From: Anaerolineales bacterium UBA2029
GTDB taxonomy: Bacteria > Chloroflexota > Anaerolineae > Aggregatilineales > Aggregatilineaceae
Length of the DNA: 9,445 bases
Assembly (NCBI GenBank): GCA_002332795.1
Contig: DDBP01000328.1
Location: 1-9,445 of the forward strand
Reading direction: 5' to 3'
The notes under the pieces were generated by a model that saw only the letters and a program-made list of their open reading frames with translations, had not been told where the DNA came from and searched no databases. Below are positions 1 through 6,124 of the stretch, piece after piece; position 1 is the stretch's first letter; the number at the start of each line of letters is the position of its first letter. The position numbers and the translations under genes were made by a program.

Positions 1-926
1 GCACGCTCATCGCCAGCGGATCGTATGATCGCACGGCGCGTCTGTGGGAGGCGGTCAGTGGTGCACCCCGCGCCGTTCTGGCGGGACACGAGGGGTGGGT
101 CAGCGATGTGGCCTTCAGTCCAGATGGCACAGTGCTGGCCAGCGCCAGTTACGATGGGACAGTGCGCACCTGGGATGTCGTCAGCGGCGAAGCGCGCGCG
201 GTCTTGCGCGGGCACGAGGGACCGGCACTGGCAGTCGCCTTCATAGACGACGACACCCTGGTCAGCGCCGGCTGGGATGGCACCCTGCGCGTGTGGTCCC
301 TGAGCGCTGCCAGCGAGATGCTGGCAGTACAGGCGCATGACGAGGTAATCTACGATGTGGCGTGGTCAGCGGAACAGGCGCAACTTGTCACGGCCAGTTG
401 GGACGGCACAGTGAGAACCTGGCGCGGGGACGGTCTGCGCCCGGTGCGACTACTCAGCGGGCACACAGGACAGGTGCACCGCGCCCTGTGGAGTCCCGAC
501 GGAGCACGGCTGGCAACGCTGGGCTGGGACGACACAGTGCGCGTCTGGGCCATGCCCGCCGGGCAGGTCAGCGGCGCGCTCGACGCGCACATGGACAGCA
601 TCGAAGCGCTGGCGTGGAGCGCAGACGGGCGCGTGCTGACGGCGGTCACCCTGGACGGGCGCGCCCTGCTGTGGGACGCGGCGACAGGTGACCTGCTGCA
701 GGTGAGCGCGGGGCAGGCGGTCGCTCCGGCGCGCACGGCGACCAACCCCGCTGGCACGCGCCGCGCCGAGGTTGATGCAGAGGGGGTGGTGCGCGTCTTC
801 GACACGGCGAGCGCCGCATTGCTCGCCGTGTTGCCGGGGCGGGCGGACGCCCTAAGTTGGAACGCCGATGGGCGGCTGGCAGTGGCCCTGCGCAACGGCA
901 CAATCGCGATCTGGATGGAGTCATGA
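1..926 (+). CDS. WD40-repeat beta-propeller protein, C-terminal part (5' truncated)
   Basis: The reading frame is open from base 3 to the TGA at 924-926, giving 307 visible residues; the true start lies upstream of the window. The whole visible part is WD40 repeats: about eight blades with recurring GH (or AH) starts, SPDG-type turns and W-D/W-G ends such as YDRTARLW, YDGTVRTW, WDGTLRVW, WDGTVRTW, WDDTVRVW, LDGRALLW, GVVRVF and GTIAIW. The last two blades are degenerate. The chain ends only three residues after the final blade tryptophan, so the propeller closes at the very C-terminus. WD40 propellers are protein-interaction platforms. In bacteria they are often fused to kinase, protease or STAND modules, but what precedes this one cannot be seen. 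The stop overlaps the start of the next gene (ATGA), suggesting co-translation with the TPR membrane protein. An internal GTG at 108 is not the start, because WD40 sequence continues in frame upstream of it. Confidence 0.93.
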   Translation, partial: TLIASGSYDRTARLWEAVSGAPRAVLAGHEGWVSDVAFSPDGTVLASASYDGTVRTWDVVSGEARAVLRGHEGPALAVAFIDDDTLVSAGWDGTLRVWSLSAASEMLAVQAHDEVIYDVAWSAEQAQLVTASWDGTVRTWRGDGLRPVRLLSGHTGQVHRALWSPDGARLATLGWDDTVRVWAMPAGQVSGALDAHMDSIEALAWSADGRVLTAVTLDGRALLWDAATGDLLQVSAGQAVAPARTATNPAGTRRAEVDAEGVVRVFDTASAALLAVLPGRADALSWNADGRLAVALRNGTIAIWMES

Positions 927-1930
927 CCGGACAAAAACGCTGGTGGAAAGCGGTAGGAGCGCTGGAAGCGCTGGCGCTGGTGGCCTTTGGCGTGGCGCTG
1001 GGACTGGTGTTCGCGGCGGGACTCGATCCCGTGGCCCTGATCATTCTGCTGGTGCTGGCCTTCTTCGCCTACATGGCGCGGGGAGTGTGGCGGCAGGCGC
1101 AGCAGGTGCGCCCTGTCGAGCCGCCGCGCACCTGGGCGATCACCGCCATCGCCAATCTGATCCTGATGGCGCTGGGCATTGGCTCGTTCGGCTGGTACCT
1201 GGCCGGGGCGGGGGCGCTGGCCTGGGTGCCATTCCTGATCTTCATGGCGGGCATGATGGCCCTGCGATTGTGGCGGCGCGATGTGACCAACAAGCTGTAC
1301 GCCTGGCGCGGCCCGGCCCTGACGCTGCTGCAGCGCGGCGAATACCGACAGGTCATCCGCGCTCTGGAGAGCGAAGCGACCGCCGGTCGCGGTCACCCGG
1401 ACAAGCTGGCGACGGTGGCGCTGGCCTATATCGAGCTGAACAAGTGGGAGCGCGCCGAGCAGTTGCTGCAACAGGCGCGGCAACTGGCCCCCACCTATCT
1501 GTCGGTCAACGGGGCGCTGGCCTCGCTGCGACGACATCAGGGGCGGTACGCGGAGGCAGCTCAGATTCTGCAAGCTGCCCTCGCCAGGGAAGACGATCTC
1601 ACGTCGCGTTACTACCTGGGCTTGTGCCAGTATCTGGCAGGGGAGACAGAGAATGCCCGTCAGACGTTGCAGGCGGTGGCGGAAGCCCCGCTGCTCTTTC
1701 GGCAGGGGCAGGTGATGAGCGCCTACCTGCTGGGACAGATGGCCGAGGCCGCAGGCGACCGCCCCACCGCGCAGCGCTGGTATGAGCGTATGGCGGAGGG
1801 CGCGCCGAAAGTCCTGCCGGTGCTGGAAGAAGAGGCGCGCCGTCACAAAGACACCGCCTATGGAGAGACGCTCAAAGAACACGTCAAGGCCATGCGGCGC
1901 ATCATGGCACAGCGTCCATCACCCTCTTGA
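923..1930 (+). CDS. Membrane protein with four TM segments and a TPR domain
   Basis: This gene encodes 335 residues. I chose the ATG at 923 because it overlaps the WD40 stop (ATGA) and is followed by a typical basic then hydrophobic N-terminus (MTGQKRWWKA); a GGAG at 917-920 lies only 2 nt upstream, so translation probably depends on coupling. Hydrophobic segments sit at about residues 13-31, 37-52, 73-92 and 96-114. Residues 130-290 form tetratricopeptide-like helix pairs, for example ALAYIELNKWERAEQLLQQA, GRYAEAAQILQAAL and LGLCQYLAGETENARQTLQA, with the usual small-residue and A/L spacing. The tail (300-335) is charged and helical. No catalytic motif is visible. TPR domains scaffold protein complexes, so a membrane-anchored partner for the WD40 protein is a reasonable inference from the overlap. 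Specific function is unknown. Confidence 0.9.
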   Translation: MTGQKRWWKAVGALEALALVAFGVALGLVFAAGLDPVALIILLVLAFFAYMARGVWRQAQQVRPVEPPRTWAITAIANLILMALGIGSFGWYLAGAGALAWVPFLIFMAGMMALRLWRRDVTNKLYAWRGPALTLLQRGEYRQVIRALESEATAGRGHPDKLATVALAYIELNKWERAEQLLQQARQLAPTYLSVNGALASLRRHQGRYAEAAQILQAALAREDDLTSRYYLGLCQYLAGETENARQTLQAVAEAPLLFRQGQVMSAYLLGQMAEAAGDRPTAQRWYERMAEGAPKVLPVLEEEARRHKDTAYGETLKEHVKAMRRIMAQRPSPS

Positions 1931-2040
1931 GCGGTAGACCCCTCGTCCCCTTTTTGTTGTGAAAACGTTAAGGATTGTCAAGGGAAATCGGCAACTTGTT
2001 TATGCTCTGTGAATATTTTGTGAAACCTGCTCAAGGGGGA

Positions 2041-2069
2041 TTGCAGCGCCTGGGGTTGCATGCTACTAT
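2041..2069 (+). promoter_or_regulatory. Extended -10 promoter of the pilin gene
   Basis: TTGCAG at 2041-2046 (weak -35, 3 of 6) and TACTAT at 2064-2069 (-10, 4 of 6) are separated by exactly 17 bp. The -10 is preceded by TGC at 2061-2063, an extended -10 motif that compensates for the weak -35. The expected transcript start near 2076 gives a leader of roughly 46 nt before the ATG at 2122. A near-direct repeat, GGGG(A)TTGCA at 2036-2045 and 2052-2060, flanks and covers the -35 region, and the DNA at about 1960-2030 is unusually AT-rich for this window. Confidence 0.55.
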
Positions 2070-2121
2070 GGGGTCACCATCAGGATGATCAATCCATCAT
2101 AACGATCCAAGGAGGTCTCAT

Positions 2122-2268
2122 ATGTTGTATCAACCGCGTGAAGAGGGTCAGGGTCTCGTAGAGTATGCCCTCATCCTCGTTCTGGTCGCCGTGGTCGTGA
2201 TCATCATTCTGGCCCTGCTCGGCCCCGCCATCGGCAACATCTTCTCCCGTATCGTCTCGGCCCTGTAA
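2122..2268 (+). CDS. Flp/Fap-family type IVb pilin
   Basis: This is a 48-residue protein whose ATG is preceded by a consensus ribosome site (AAGGAGG at 2109-2115, 6 nt spacing). It begins with a short charged leader, MLYQPREEG, then QGLVEYALILVLVAVVVI, and continues as one hydrophobic helix to a short polar end (GNIFSRIVSAL). This is the Flp pilin pattern: cleavage by a TadV-like prepilin peptidase after Gly9 would put Glu14 at position +5 of the mature pilin, followed by the typical Tyr15. The mature chain would have 39 residues. Flp pilins are polymerised by the Tad secretion ATPase system into thin adhesive fibres. No tad, rcp or peptidase gene is visible here, so the machinery must be encoded elsewhere if the pilin is used. 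The gene has its own promoter and terminator and appears monocistronic. Similar solitary Flp pilins are familiar to me from Chloroflexota genomes. Confidence 0.9.
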   Translation: MLYQPREEGQGLVEYALILVLVAVVVIIILALLGPAIGNIFSRIVSAL

Positions 2269-2290
2269 TCGTCCGCGTTTCATCACCCCC

Positions 2291-2321
2291 AAAGCCCCGC
2301 TCCGGCGGGGCTTTGGCTTTT
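2291..2321 (+). terminator. Rho-independent terminator after the pilin gene
   Basis: This is a perfect 10-bp stem, AAAGCCCCGC (2291-2300) and GCGGGGCTTT (2305-2314), with a TCCG tetraloop. It is followed by GGCTTTT, so the T tract is short and interrupted. It lies 22 nt after the pilin stop and would end a transcript of about 240 nt. Confidence 0.85.
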
Positions 2322-2415
2322 GAGCGTGGGGGAGCGTCTGACAGCCGTATAGGACGACAGTCCTCTTTTGCGCTACACTTGCTCTGGCGACGCGCAGAAG
2401 TTAAGGAGAAGCACG

Positions 2416-3177
2416 ATGCGTTGGTGCGTGAGACTGTGCCCGTTGGGGCTGCTTCTGATGATCCTGTCGCTGACGGGCTGCGACACGTTGACCGGTGCGG
2501 CGGAGATTGAGCAACTGGAGACGCGCAACGCCCAACTGCAGGGCACCATTGAAGTGCTGGGCACGCCGCTGGCGACCATCGCCGCCCTGGAAGAGGCCGC
2601 GACACAGGCGGTCTTGCTGGAAGCGCAGCTAGCCGTCGCCCAGAACGAAGCGCTGGCCGCCAAAGCCACCCTCACTGTGTTGCAGTTGACCGGCGGCGGT
2701 GCAGTCGTCCCCACCACCCCACCCCCGGCGGCACCGCCCGGCGATCAGCCCTTTGGCCTGCTCACCCCGGCGGTCACGCCCGCGGGGACGGGCACGCAGT
2801 TCTCGCAGACGGTCACGGCCACCGGGCGCGACGCCCAGGATTGCCCCGTCGGTGCCACGTCCGTCTTCCCGCCGAATACCAGCACCATCTACGTCATCAC
2901 GCGCGTCAATTTCCTGCCCGCCGGTTCCACGCTCAGCGCCCGCTGGACGGTGAACGGTGAGTTGTTCTTCGACGACACGCAATGTTGGGTGCCCGATCGC
3001 GACTGGACGGACATCTGCGCCTACTGCTCGATCGTCCCTGAGGGGTCTGCTTTCCAGACGGGCGACTGGACGGTCGAACTGTTCCTGGACGGGCAGTTGA
3101 TGTCGCAGGTACAGTTTCGCGTAGCCGAGCCGACGACCGACGCGGTCGCGACTCCTCCCGCCGCCATGACGCAGTGA
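2416..3177 (+). CDS. Putative lipoprotein with coiled coil and cysteine-containing beta domain
   Basis: This encodes a 253-residue protein. The ATG at 2416 is preferred because AAGGAG (2403-2408) lies 7 nt upstream and because it leaves a standard signal peptide; an in-frame start 16 codons earlier would add a polar stretch with no ribosome site. The signal has a basic start, a hydrophobic core and a lipobox L19-T20-G21-C22, so Cys22 is the likely lipidated residue and the protein should be anchored outside the membrane. Residues about 27-90 are a heptad-like, Leu/Ala/Glu-rich coiled coil. Residues about 95-135 are a Pro/Gly/Thr-rich linker. Residues about 140-240 look like a beta-sandwich domain with WTVNGELFF and GDWTVELFLDG strands and four cysteines (143, 190, 201, 204; the last two form C-x2-C), possibly disulfide-bonded. 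The tail is Thr/Ala/Pro-rich. I do not recognise a named family. It is isolated between two terminators. Confidence 0.85.
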   Translation: MRWCVRLCPLGLLLMILSLTGCDTLTGAAEIEQLETRNAQLQGTIEVLGTPLATIAALEEAATQAVLLEAQLAVAQNEALAAKATLTVLQLTGGGAVVPTTPPPAAPPGDQPFGLLTPAVTPAGTGTQFSQTVTATGRDAQDCPVGATSVFPPNTSTIYVITRVNFLPAGSTLSARWTVNGELFFDDTQCWVPDRDWTDICAYCSIVPEGSAFQTGDWTVELFLDGQLMSQVQFRVAEPTTDAVATPPAAMTQ

Positions 3178-3212
3178 GCGGCCCGTCGGTCCCCCGATCA
3201 ACGTATGAGCAG

Positions 3213-3243
3213 CGGAGCGCGAAACAGGCGCTCCGTTTTTTTT
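3213..3243 (+). terminator. Rho-independent terminator after the lipoprotein gene
   Basis: CGGAGCGC (3213-3220) and GCGCTCCG (3228-3235) form a perfect 8-bp stem around a 7-nt loop, followed directly by eight Ts (3236-3243). It begins 35 nt after the lipoprotein stop. This is a textbook intrinsic terminator and separates the lipoprotein from the TetR cassette. Confidence 0.93.
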
Positions 3244-3297
3244 CGCTGATCTGCGGCTGCGGAACGTGCGGTAAACCTCTCGATTCGGTTCGTGCCC

Positions 3298-3325
3298 TTG
3301 ACACAAAACTCATCAGTTTTATAAT
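3298..3325 (+). promoter_or_regulatory. Consensus sigma-70 promoter of the tetR-family/exporter unit
   Basis: TTGACA at 3298-3303 and TATAAT at 3320-3325 both match the sigma-70 consensus at all six bases, with a 16-bp spacer. The transcript should start near 3332, leaving a leader of about 22 nt before the ATG at 3355. Such a strong promoter in front of a regulator makes sense only if it is held down by repression, and palindromes overlap it as described in the operator entry. Confidence 0.9.
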
Positions 3326-3340
3326 AAACTGTATGGTTTT
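3305..3340 (+). promoter_or_regulatory. Tandem double operator candidate for the TetR-family repressor
   Basis: Two 16-bp imperfect palindromes of the form (A/T)AAAC-N6-GTTTT lie in tandem: AAAACTCATCAGTTTT at 3305-3320 and TAAACTGTATGGTTTT at 3325-3340, with 4 bp between them and centres 20 bp apart, about two helical turns. The inner halves also form a CAGTTT/AAACTG inverted repeat around the -10 box (3314-3319, 3326-3331). The first site covers the promoter spacer and the second covers the -10 end, the start point and the base just before the ribosome site. This position fits direct repression. Binding by the adjacent TetR-family protein is inferred from proximity and symmetry. Confidence 0.75.
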
Positions 3341-3354
3341 GGAAGGAGTGCTCC

Positions 3355-3966
3355 ATGATTCGTGGACGTTTTCGGCAGCAACAGTGGCATGTGCGTCAGG
3401 AAGCCATCCTCGACGCGCTGGAGCAACTCTTCGCCGAGCGAGGCGTGTCGGGCGTCACCATGGACGACCTGGCCGAGGCGGTGGGCATCAGCAAAGCGAC
3501 GCTCTACCAGCATTTCGCCAGCAAAGACGCCATGCTCGCCCATCTGTTGACGGCGCACTACGAGCGCTTCGTCGAGTGGCTGGAATCTACCGCCGGGCAA
3601 CCTCCCGTCGAGCGGCTGTGTGCCACCATGCGCTACCTGATGTCCCGGCAGATGGTAGCGCTGCGCGAGGTGATGGCCATGGGGCGGGAACAGGTGCTGC
3701 CCGTCTTCCACAGCGACGCAGCGCTGCTCGCCCAGCATACCCGCACCCTGCGCCTGCTGACCGAGATCGTCCGCCAGGGTCAGGCCGACGGTTCCATCGC
3801 CGCTGACCTGGCCCCGCAGGCTGTCATCGGTGCCATGTGGGCGCTGACCAACCTGTCGGCGCAGCAGTCGCCAGGGGCACAGGCGTTGCCGGACGCGCTG
3901 GACGAAACGGCTTACGCCGAGCAGATGCTGTTGCTCTTCGCCCGCAGTCTGCGGCCCGCCTCCTGA
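3355..3966 (+). CDS. TetR/AcrR-family transcriptional repressor
   Basis: This encodes 203 residues, the usual TetR-family length. The ATG at 3355 has GGAAGGAG at 3341-3348 with 6 nt spacing. Residues about 14-60 form the family's N-terminal DNA-binding domain: RQEAILDALEQLFAERG (helix 1), then VTMDDLAEAVGISKATLYQHF (helix-turn-helix, about 34-54), with the hallmark TLYxHF and following KDAML. Residues 65-200 are all-helical with a divergent sequence, as expected for the ligand-binding and dimerisation domain, which does not reveal the ligand. The gene lies 81 nt upstream of a DHA2 exporter on the same strand with no terminator between them. By analogy with QacR- and TetR-type systems it probably represses itself and the exporter until a substrate of the pump binds. 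The double palindrome in its promoter supports autoregulation. Confidence 0.95.
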   Translation: MIRGRFRQQQWHVRQEAILDALEQLFAERGVSGVTMDDLAEAVGISKATLYQHFASKDAMLAHLLTAHYERFVEWLESTAGQPPVERLCATMRYLMSRQMVALREVMAMGREQVLPVFHSDAALLAQHTRTLRLLTEIVRQGQADGSIAADLAPQAVIGAMWALTNLSAQQSPGAQALPDALDETAYAEQMLLLFARSLRPAS

Positions 3967-4047
3967 GAAACGCACCTGCGGTTCCCATTGCGCACTCGTG
4001 ACCTGGCGTGTGCAGTATTTCGCCTTCAACAGAAAGGATGAGAGGGT

Positions 4048-5877
4048 ATGTCTGCCGTTGGTTCTGCTTCCGGGCAGGAAGGCATGAGCAGCGCGGATCA
4101 CGCACCACACGATCGTCGGCGCTGGTATGCGCTGCTGATCCTCAGCCTGAGCCTGACGCTGGTGATCATGGATGCCACCATCGTCAACGTGGCCATTCCT
4201 TCGATCAGCCGGCAGTTCAACGCTTCGTTCCGCGATGTCGAATGGGTGAACACCATCTATTCGCTGGTCTACGCGGCGACGCTGATCCTGTGGGGCAAGA
4301 TCGGCGATCAGTACGGACGCCGCCTGCTGTTCCTGATCGGTGTCGTGTTGTTCGGCCTGGGATCGGCCCTGGTCGGCGCTTCGTCGTCCATCGAGATGCT
4401 CGTCGCCATGCGCGCCCTGCAGGGCATTGGCGCGGCCATTCTCAGCCCCAGCACGCTGTCCATCGTCACCACGACGTTCAAGGGCAGGGAACGCGGCATT
4501 GCCTTCGGCATCTGGGGAGCTACGGCGGGCGTGGCCGCTGCCCTTGGGCCGCTGGTAGGCGGCTGGGTGATTGACCATGCTTCGTGGCGCTGGGCTTTCT
4601 TCATCAACATTCCTATCGTCGCGGCAGCCTTTGCCGGATCGCTGTGGGCCATCCAGGAATCGCGCGATCCCACTTCGCGCCGCTATTTCGATGTGCCGGG
4701 CACGCTGCTCGGCGGACTCGGATTGGGGGCGCTGGTCTTCGGCATCATCGAGGGGCAGATCTACGGCTGGTGGAAGCCTGACGAGACCTTCTCTGTCCTG
4801 GGCTGGGAATGGCCCTCGCAGGACATTTCCATCGTGCCCATTTCCATCGCCCTGGGCGTGGTGCTGCTGGCGATCTTCGCCTGGTACGAGCGACTGCTCG
4901 AACGGCAGGGCAGCGAGCCGCTCTTTGAGTTTGGCCTGCTGCGCTACCGCAGCTACAAGTACGGCATGATCACCGGCCTGATCGTCAACCTGGGCGAGAT
5001 CGGCGTGCTGTTCGCTGCGTCGCTCTATCTGCAGGGCACCAAAGGGCTGAGCGCGTTCGACACGGGGGTCGCGCTGCTGCCGCTGGCGATCATGGCTTTC
5101 ATCGGAGCGCCGGTCGCCGGTTCGTTCTCGGCGCGCATCGGTCCCAAGTGGATTGTCACGACCGGCATGAGCATCGAAGTCATCGCTCTGCTGACCCTGT
5201 TCGCTGTCGTCGAGCCGTCCACGTCCACCACAACCATTGCCCTGATCCTGGGGCTGTACGGTCTGGGATTGGGGCTGGCGATCGCCCAACTCACCAGCCT
5301 GGTGCTCTACGACATCCCCGCGCCCAAGGCGGGCATCGCCTCCGGTGGCAACAGTACCATCCGGCAGGTAGGAGCGGCGCTGGGCATTGCCATCATCGGC
5401 ACAGTGTTAACCACAGCCATCGAGCGCCGTCTCACGGACGACTTCACCCATAGCGAGACACTCGCGCCGCCCGTGCTGGCCATGCAGGATATGTTCCTGG
5501 AAATGGCCAAGCAGCCGGTCAACTTCGACTTCGCCGAGATTCTCAGCGGGCCGCCCCCCGTCGAGGGGCATGGCAGCATGAGCGCCCCAGCGGCTCCTAC
5601 GCCGGGCACCGAAAGCGGGCAAGCGCCGGTTATGCCGGAGGGAGGCAACCCTGCCTCCGGCGCGGCAGGTGGAATGCCAACCGGCCTGGATATGCGCGGG
5701 CAAGGAGCAGAGGTTGGCCGTCTCGTGACCGACGCCCGCACCAACGGCATGGCCTACGCGGCATTGGCTGCGGCGCTCTTCGTGGCGACGGGCACGCTCA
5801 GCTCGCTGATGCTGCCCAATCCGCGTGAACAGGCTGTCGCACAGTCGCAGGCGGAGATGCCGGTCGCTGCCGAATAA
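4048..5877 (+). CDS. MFS transporter, DHA2 (EmrB/QacA-type, 14-TM) drug:H+ antiporter
   Basis: This encodes 609 residues of inner-membrane exporter. The ATG at 4048 has AAAGGA at 4033-4038; a second ATG at residue 13 is less well spaced from a ribosome site. Family motifs are clear: motif D1 in TM1 (MDATIVNVAIP, 41-51), motif A in loop 2-3 (GKIGDQYGRR, 83-92), motif B in TM4 (R122-A-L-Q-G-I-G-A) and motif C in TM5 (GATAGVAAALGPLVGG, 157-172), the antiporter signature. SWRWAFFINIP follows, as is typical of DHA2. The family exports lipophilic drugs, dyes or antibiotics using the proton gradient. The protein is about 100 residues longer than a typical 500-residue member. Most of the excess is a polar Gly/Pro/Ala/Met-rich stretch at about 479-565, between TM13 and the last TM segment (about 568-590). 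Substrate is unknown. Co-transcription with the TetR gene is likely. Confidence 0.95.
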   Translation: MSAVGSASGQEGMSSADHAPHDRRRWYALLILSLSLTLVIMDATIVNVAIPSISRQFNASFRDVEWVNTIYSLVYAATLILWGKIGDQYGRRLLFLIGVVLFGLGSALVGASSSIEMLVAMRALQGIGAAILSPSTLSIVTTTFKGRERGIAFGIWGATAGVAAALGPLVGGWVIDHASWRWAFFINIPIVAAAFAGSLWAIQESRDPTSRRYFDVPGTLLGGLGLGALVFGIIEGQIYGWWKPDETFSVLGWEWPSQDISIVPISIALGVVLLAIFAWYERLLERQGSEPLFEFGLLRYRSYKYGMITGLIVNLGEIGVLFAASLYLQGTKGLSAFDTGVALLPLAIMAFIGAPVAGSFSARIGPKWIVTTGMSIEVIALLTLFAVVEPSTSTTTIALILGLYGLGLGLAIAQLTSLVLYDIPAPKAGIASGGNSTIRQVGAALGIAIIGTVLTTAIERRLTDDFTHSETLAPPVLAMQDMFLEMAKQPVNFDFAEILSGPPPVEGHGSMSAPAAPTPGTESGQAPVMPEGGNPASGAAGGMPTGLDMRGQGAEVGRLVTDARTNGMAYAALAAALFVATGTLSSLMLPNPREQAVAQSQAEMPVAAE

Positions 5878-5884
5878 GTGGCCT

Positions 5885-5908
5885 GGGCCAGGGGTCTCCT
5901 GGCCCTTT
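5885..5908 (+). terminator. Likely terminator after the exporter gene
   Basis: GGGCCAGG (5885-5892) and CCTGGCCC (5898-5905) form a perfect 8-bp stem with a 5-nt loop, starting 7 nt after the exporter stop. Only three Ts follow, so termination may be partial or assisted. Confidence 0.65.
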
Positions 5909-5979
5909 CCTGTCGCCGGGGAAGCGCGCGCCTGTTCCCGCGCCTGCGAACACGCCGCCGTAGCACGATCTTGCCATGC

Positions 5980-6016
5980 CTTGCAGGGGGCGGGTTTCGA
6001 AACCCGCCCCTACAAG
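5980..6016. repeat. Palindromic repeat with TTCGAA centre (REP-like)
   Basis: Bases 5987-6010 are a perfect 24-bp palindrome (GGGGCGGGTTTC and its complement). It extends outward imperfectly: CTTGCA (5980-5985) against TACAAG (6011-6016), with one mismatch and one extra G at 5986. The element is non-coding and would form a very stable hairpin. I recall near-identical GGGGCGGGTTT...AAACCCGCCCC elements dispersed in many copies in Chloroflexota and some cyanobacterial genomes. Only one copy occurs in this window, so its repeat nature rests on that recollection. Confidence 0.7.
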
Positions 6017-6071
6017 TCCCCTCGCCCCGCGACCGCGTCGCGAGGGAGAGGGGATTTAGGGGTGAGGGGCA
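6017..6071. repeat. Second hairpin and G-rich tail of the composite repeat
   Basis: TCCCCTCGCCCCGCGAC (6017-6033) pairs with GTCGCGAGGGAGAGGGGA (6037-6054) across a 3-nt loop, with one bulged A and one mismatch in a 17-bp stem. It is followed by TTTAGGGGTGAGGGGC (6055-6070). On the minus strand this reads as the CCCCTCACCCCTAAATCCCCTCTCCC type of sequence that I recall as a common intergenic repeat in Chloroflexota. It directly abuts the TTCGAA palindrome, so the two may move or spread as one unit of about 90 bp. No coding potential is evident. Confidence 0.65.
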
Positions 6072-6124
6072 GCAAACCGCCTGACACATTTTGCACGTAC
6101 CATCCTGCGTCTCCCGGTAGTTTT

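Noticed and set aside
857..922. Upstream in-frame start for the TPR gene
   Set aside because: It would overlap the WD40 end by 70 bases and add a polar stretch before the natural MTGQKRWW start. ATG 923 with the ATGA overlap is better.
350..1882. Long open frame (510 codons) on the minus strand
   Set aside because: It lies antisense to the WD40 and TPR genes, is rich in Q, H, R and P without domain motifs, and has no ribosome site. It is a shadow of high-GC third-position bias.
2338..2379. CTGACA and TACACT as a promoter for the lipoprotein gene
   Set aside because: The two boxes are 30 bp apart, too far for one sigma-70 promoter. TACACT alone is too weak to call.
2368..2415. Upstream in-frame start for the lipoprotein
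   Set aside because: It has no ribosome site, and it would bury the signal peptide behind 16 polar residues.
3967..4047. Separate promoter or terminator between the TetR gene and the exporter
   Set aside because: Only a weak 6-bp stem with a 12-nt loop (near 3991-4012) and no convincing -35/-10 pair is present, so co-transcription is the simpler reading.
3319..5289. Open frame of 656 codons on the minus strand
   Set aside because: It is antisense to the clearly recognisable TetR and DHA2 genes and even enters their promoter. The product is low-complexity Q/D/R/G-rich with no family features.
5980..6071. Possible CRISPR or attachment site
   Set aside because: There are no regularly spaced repeats or spacers, and no integrase or tRNA gene nearby. 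Each hairpin occurs once here.
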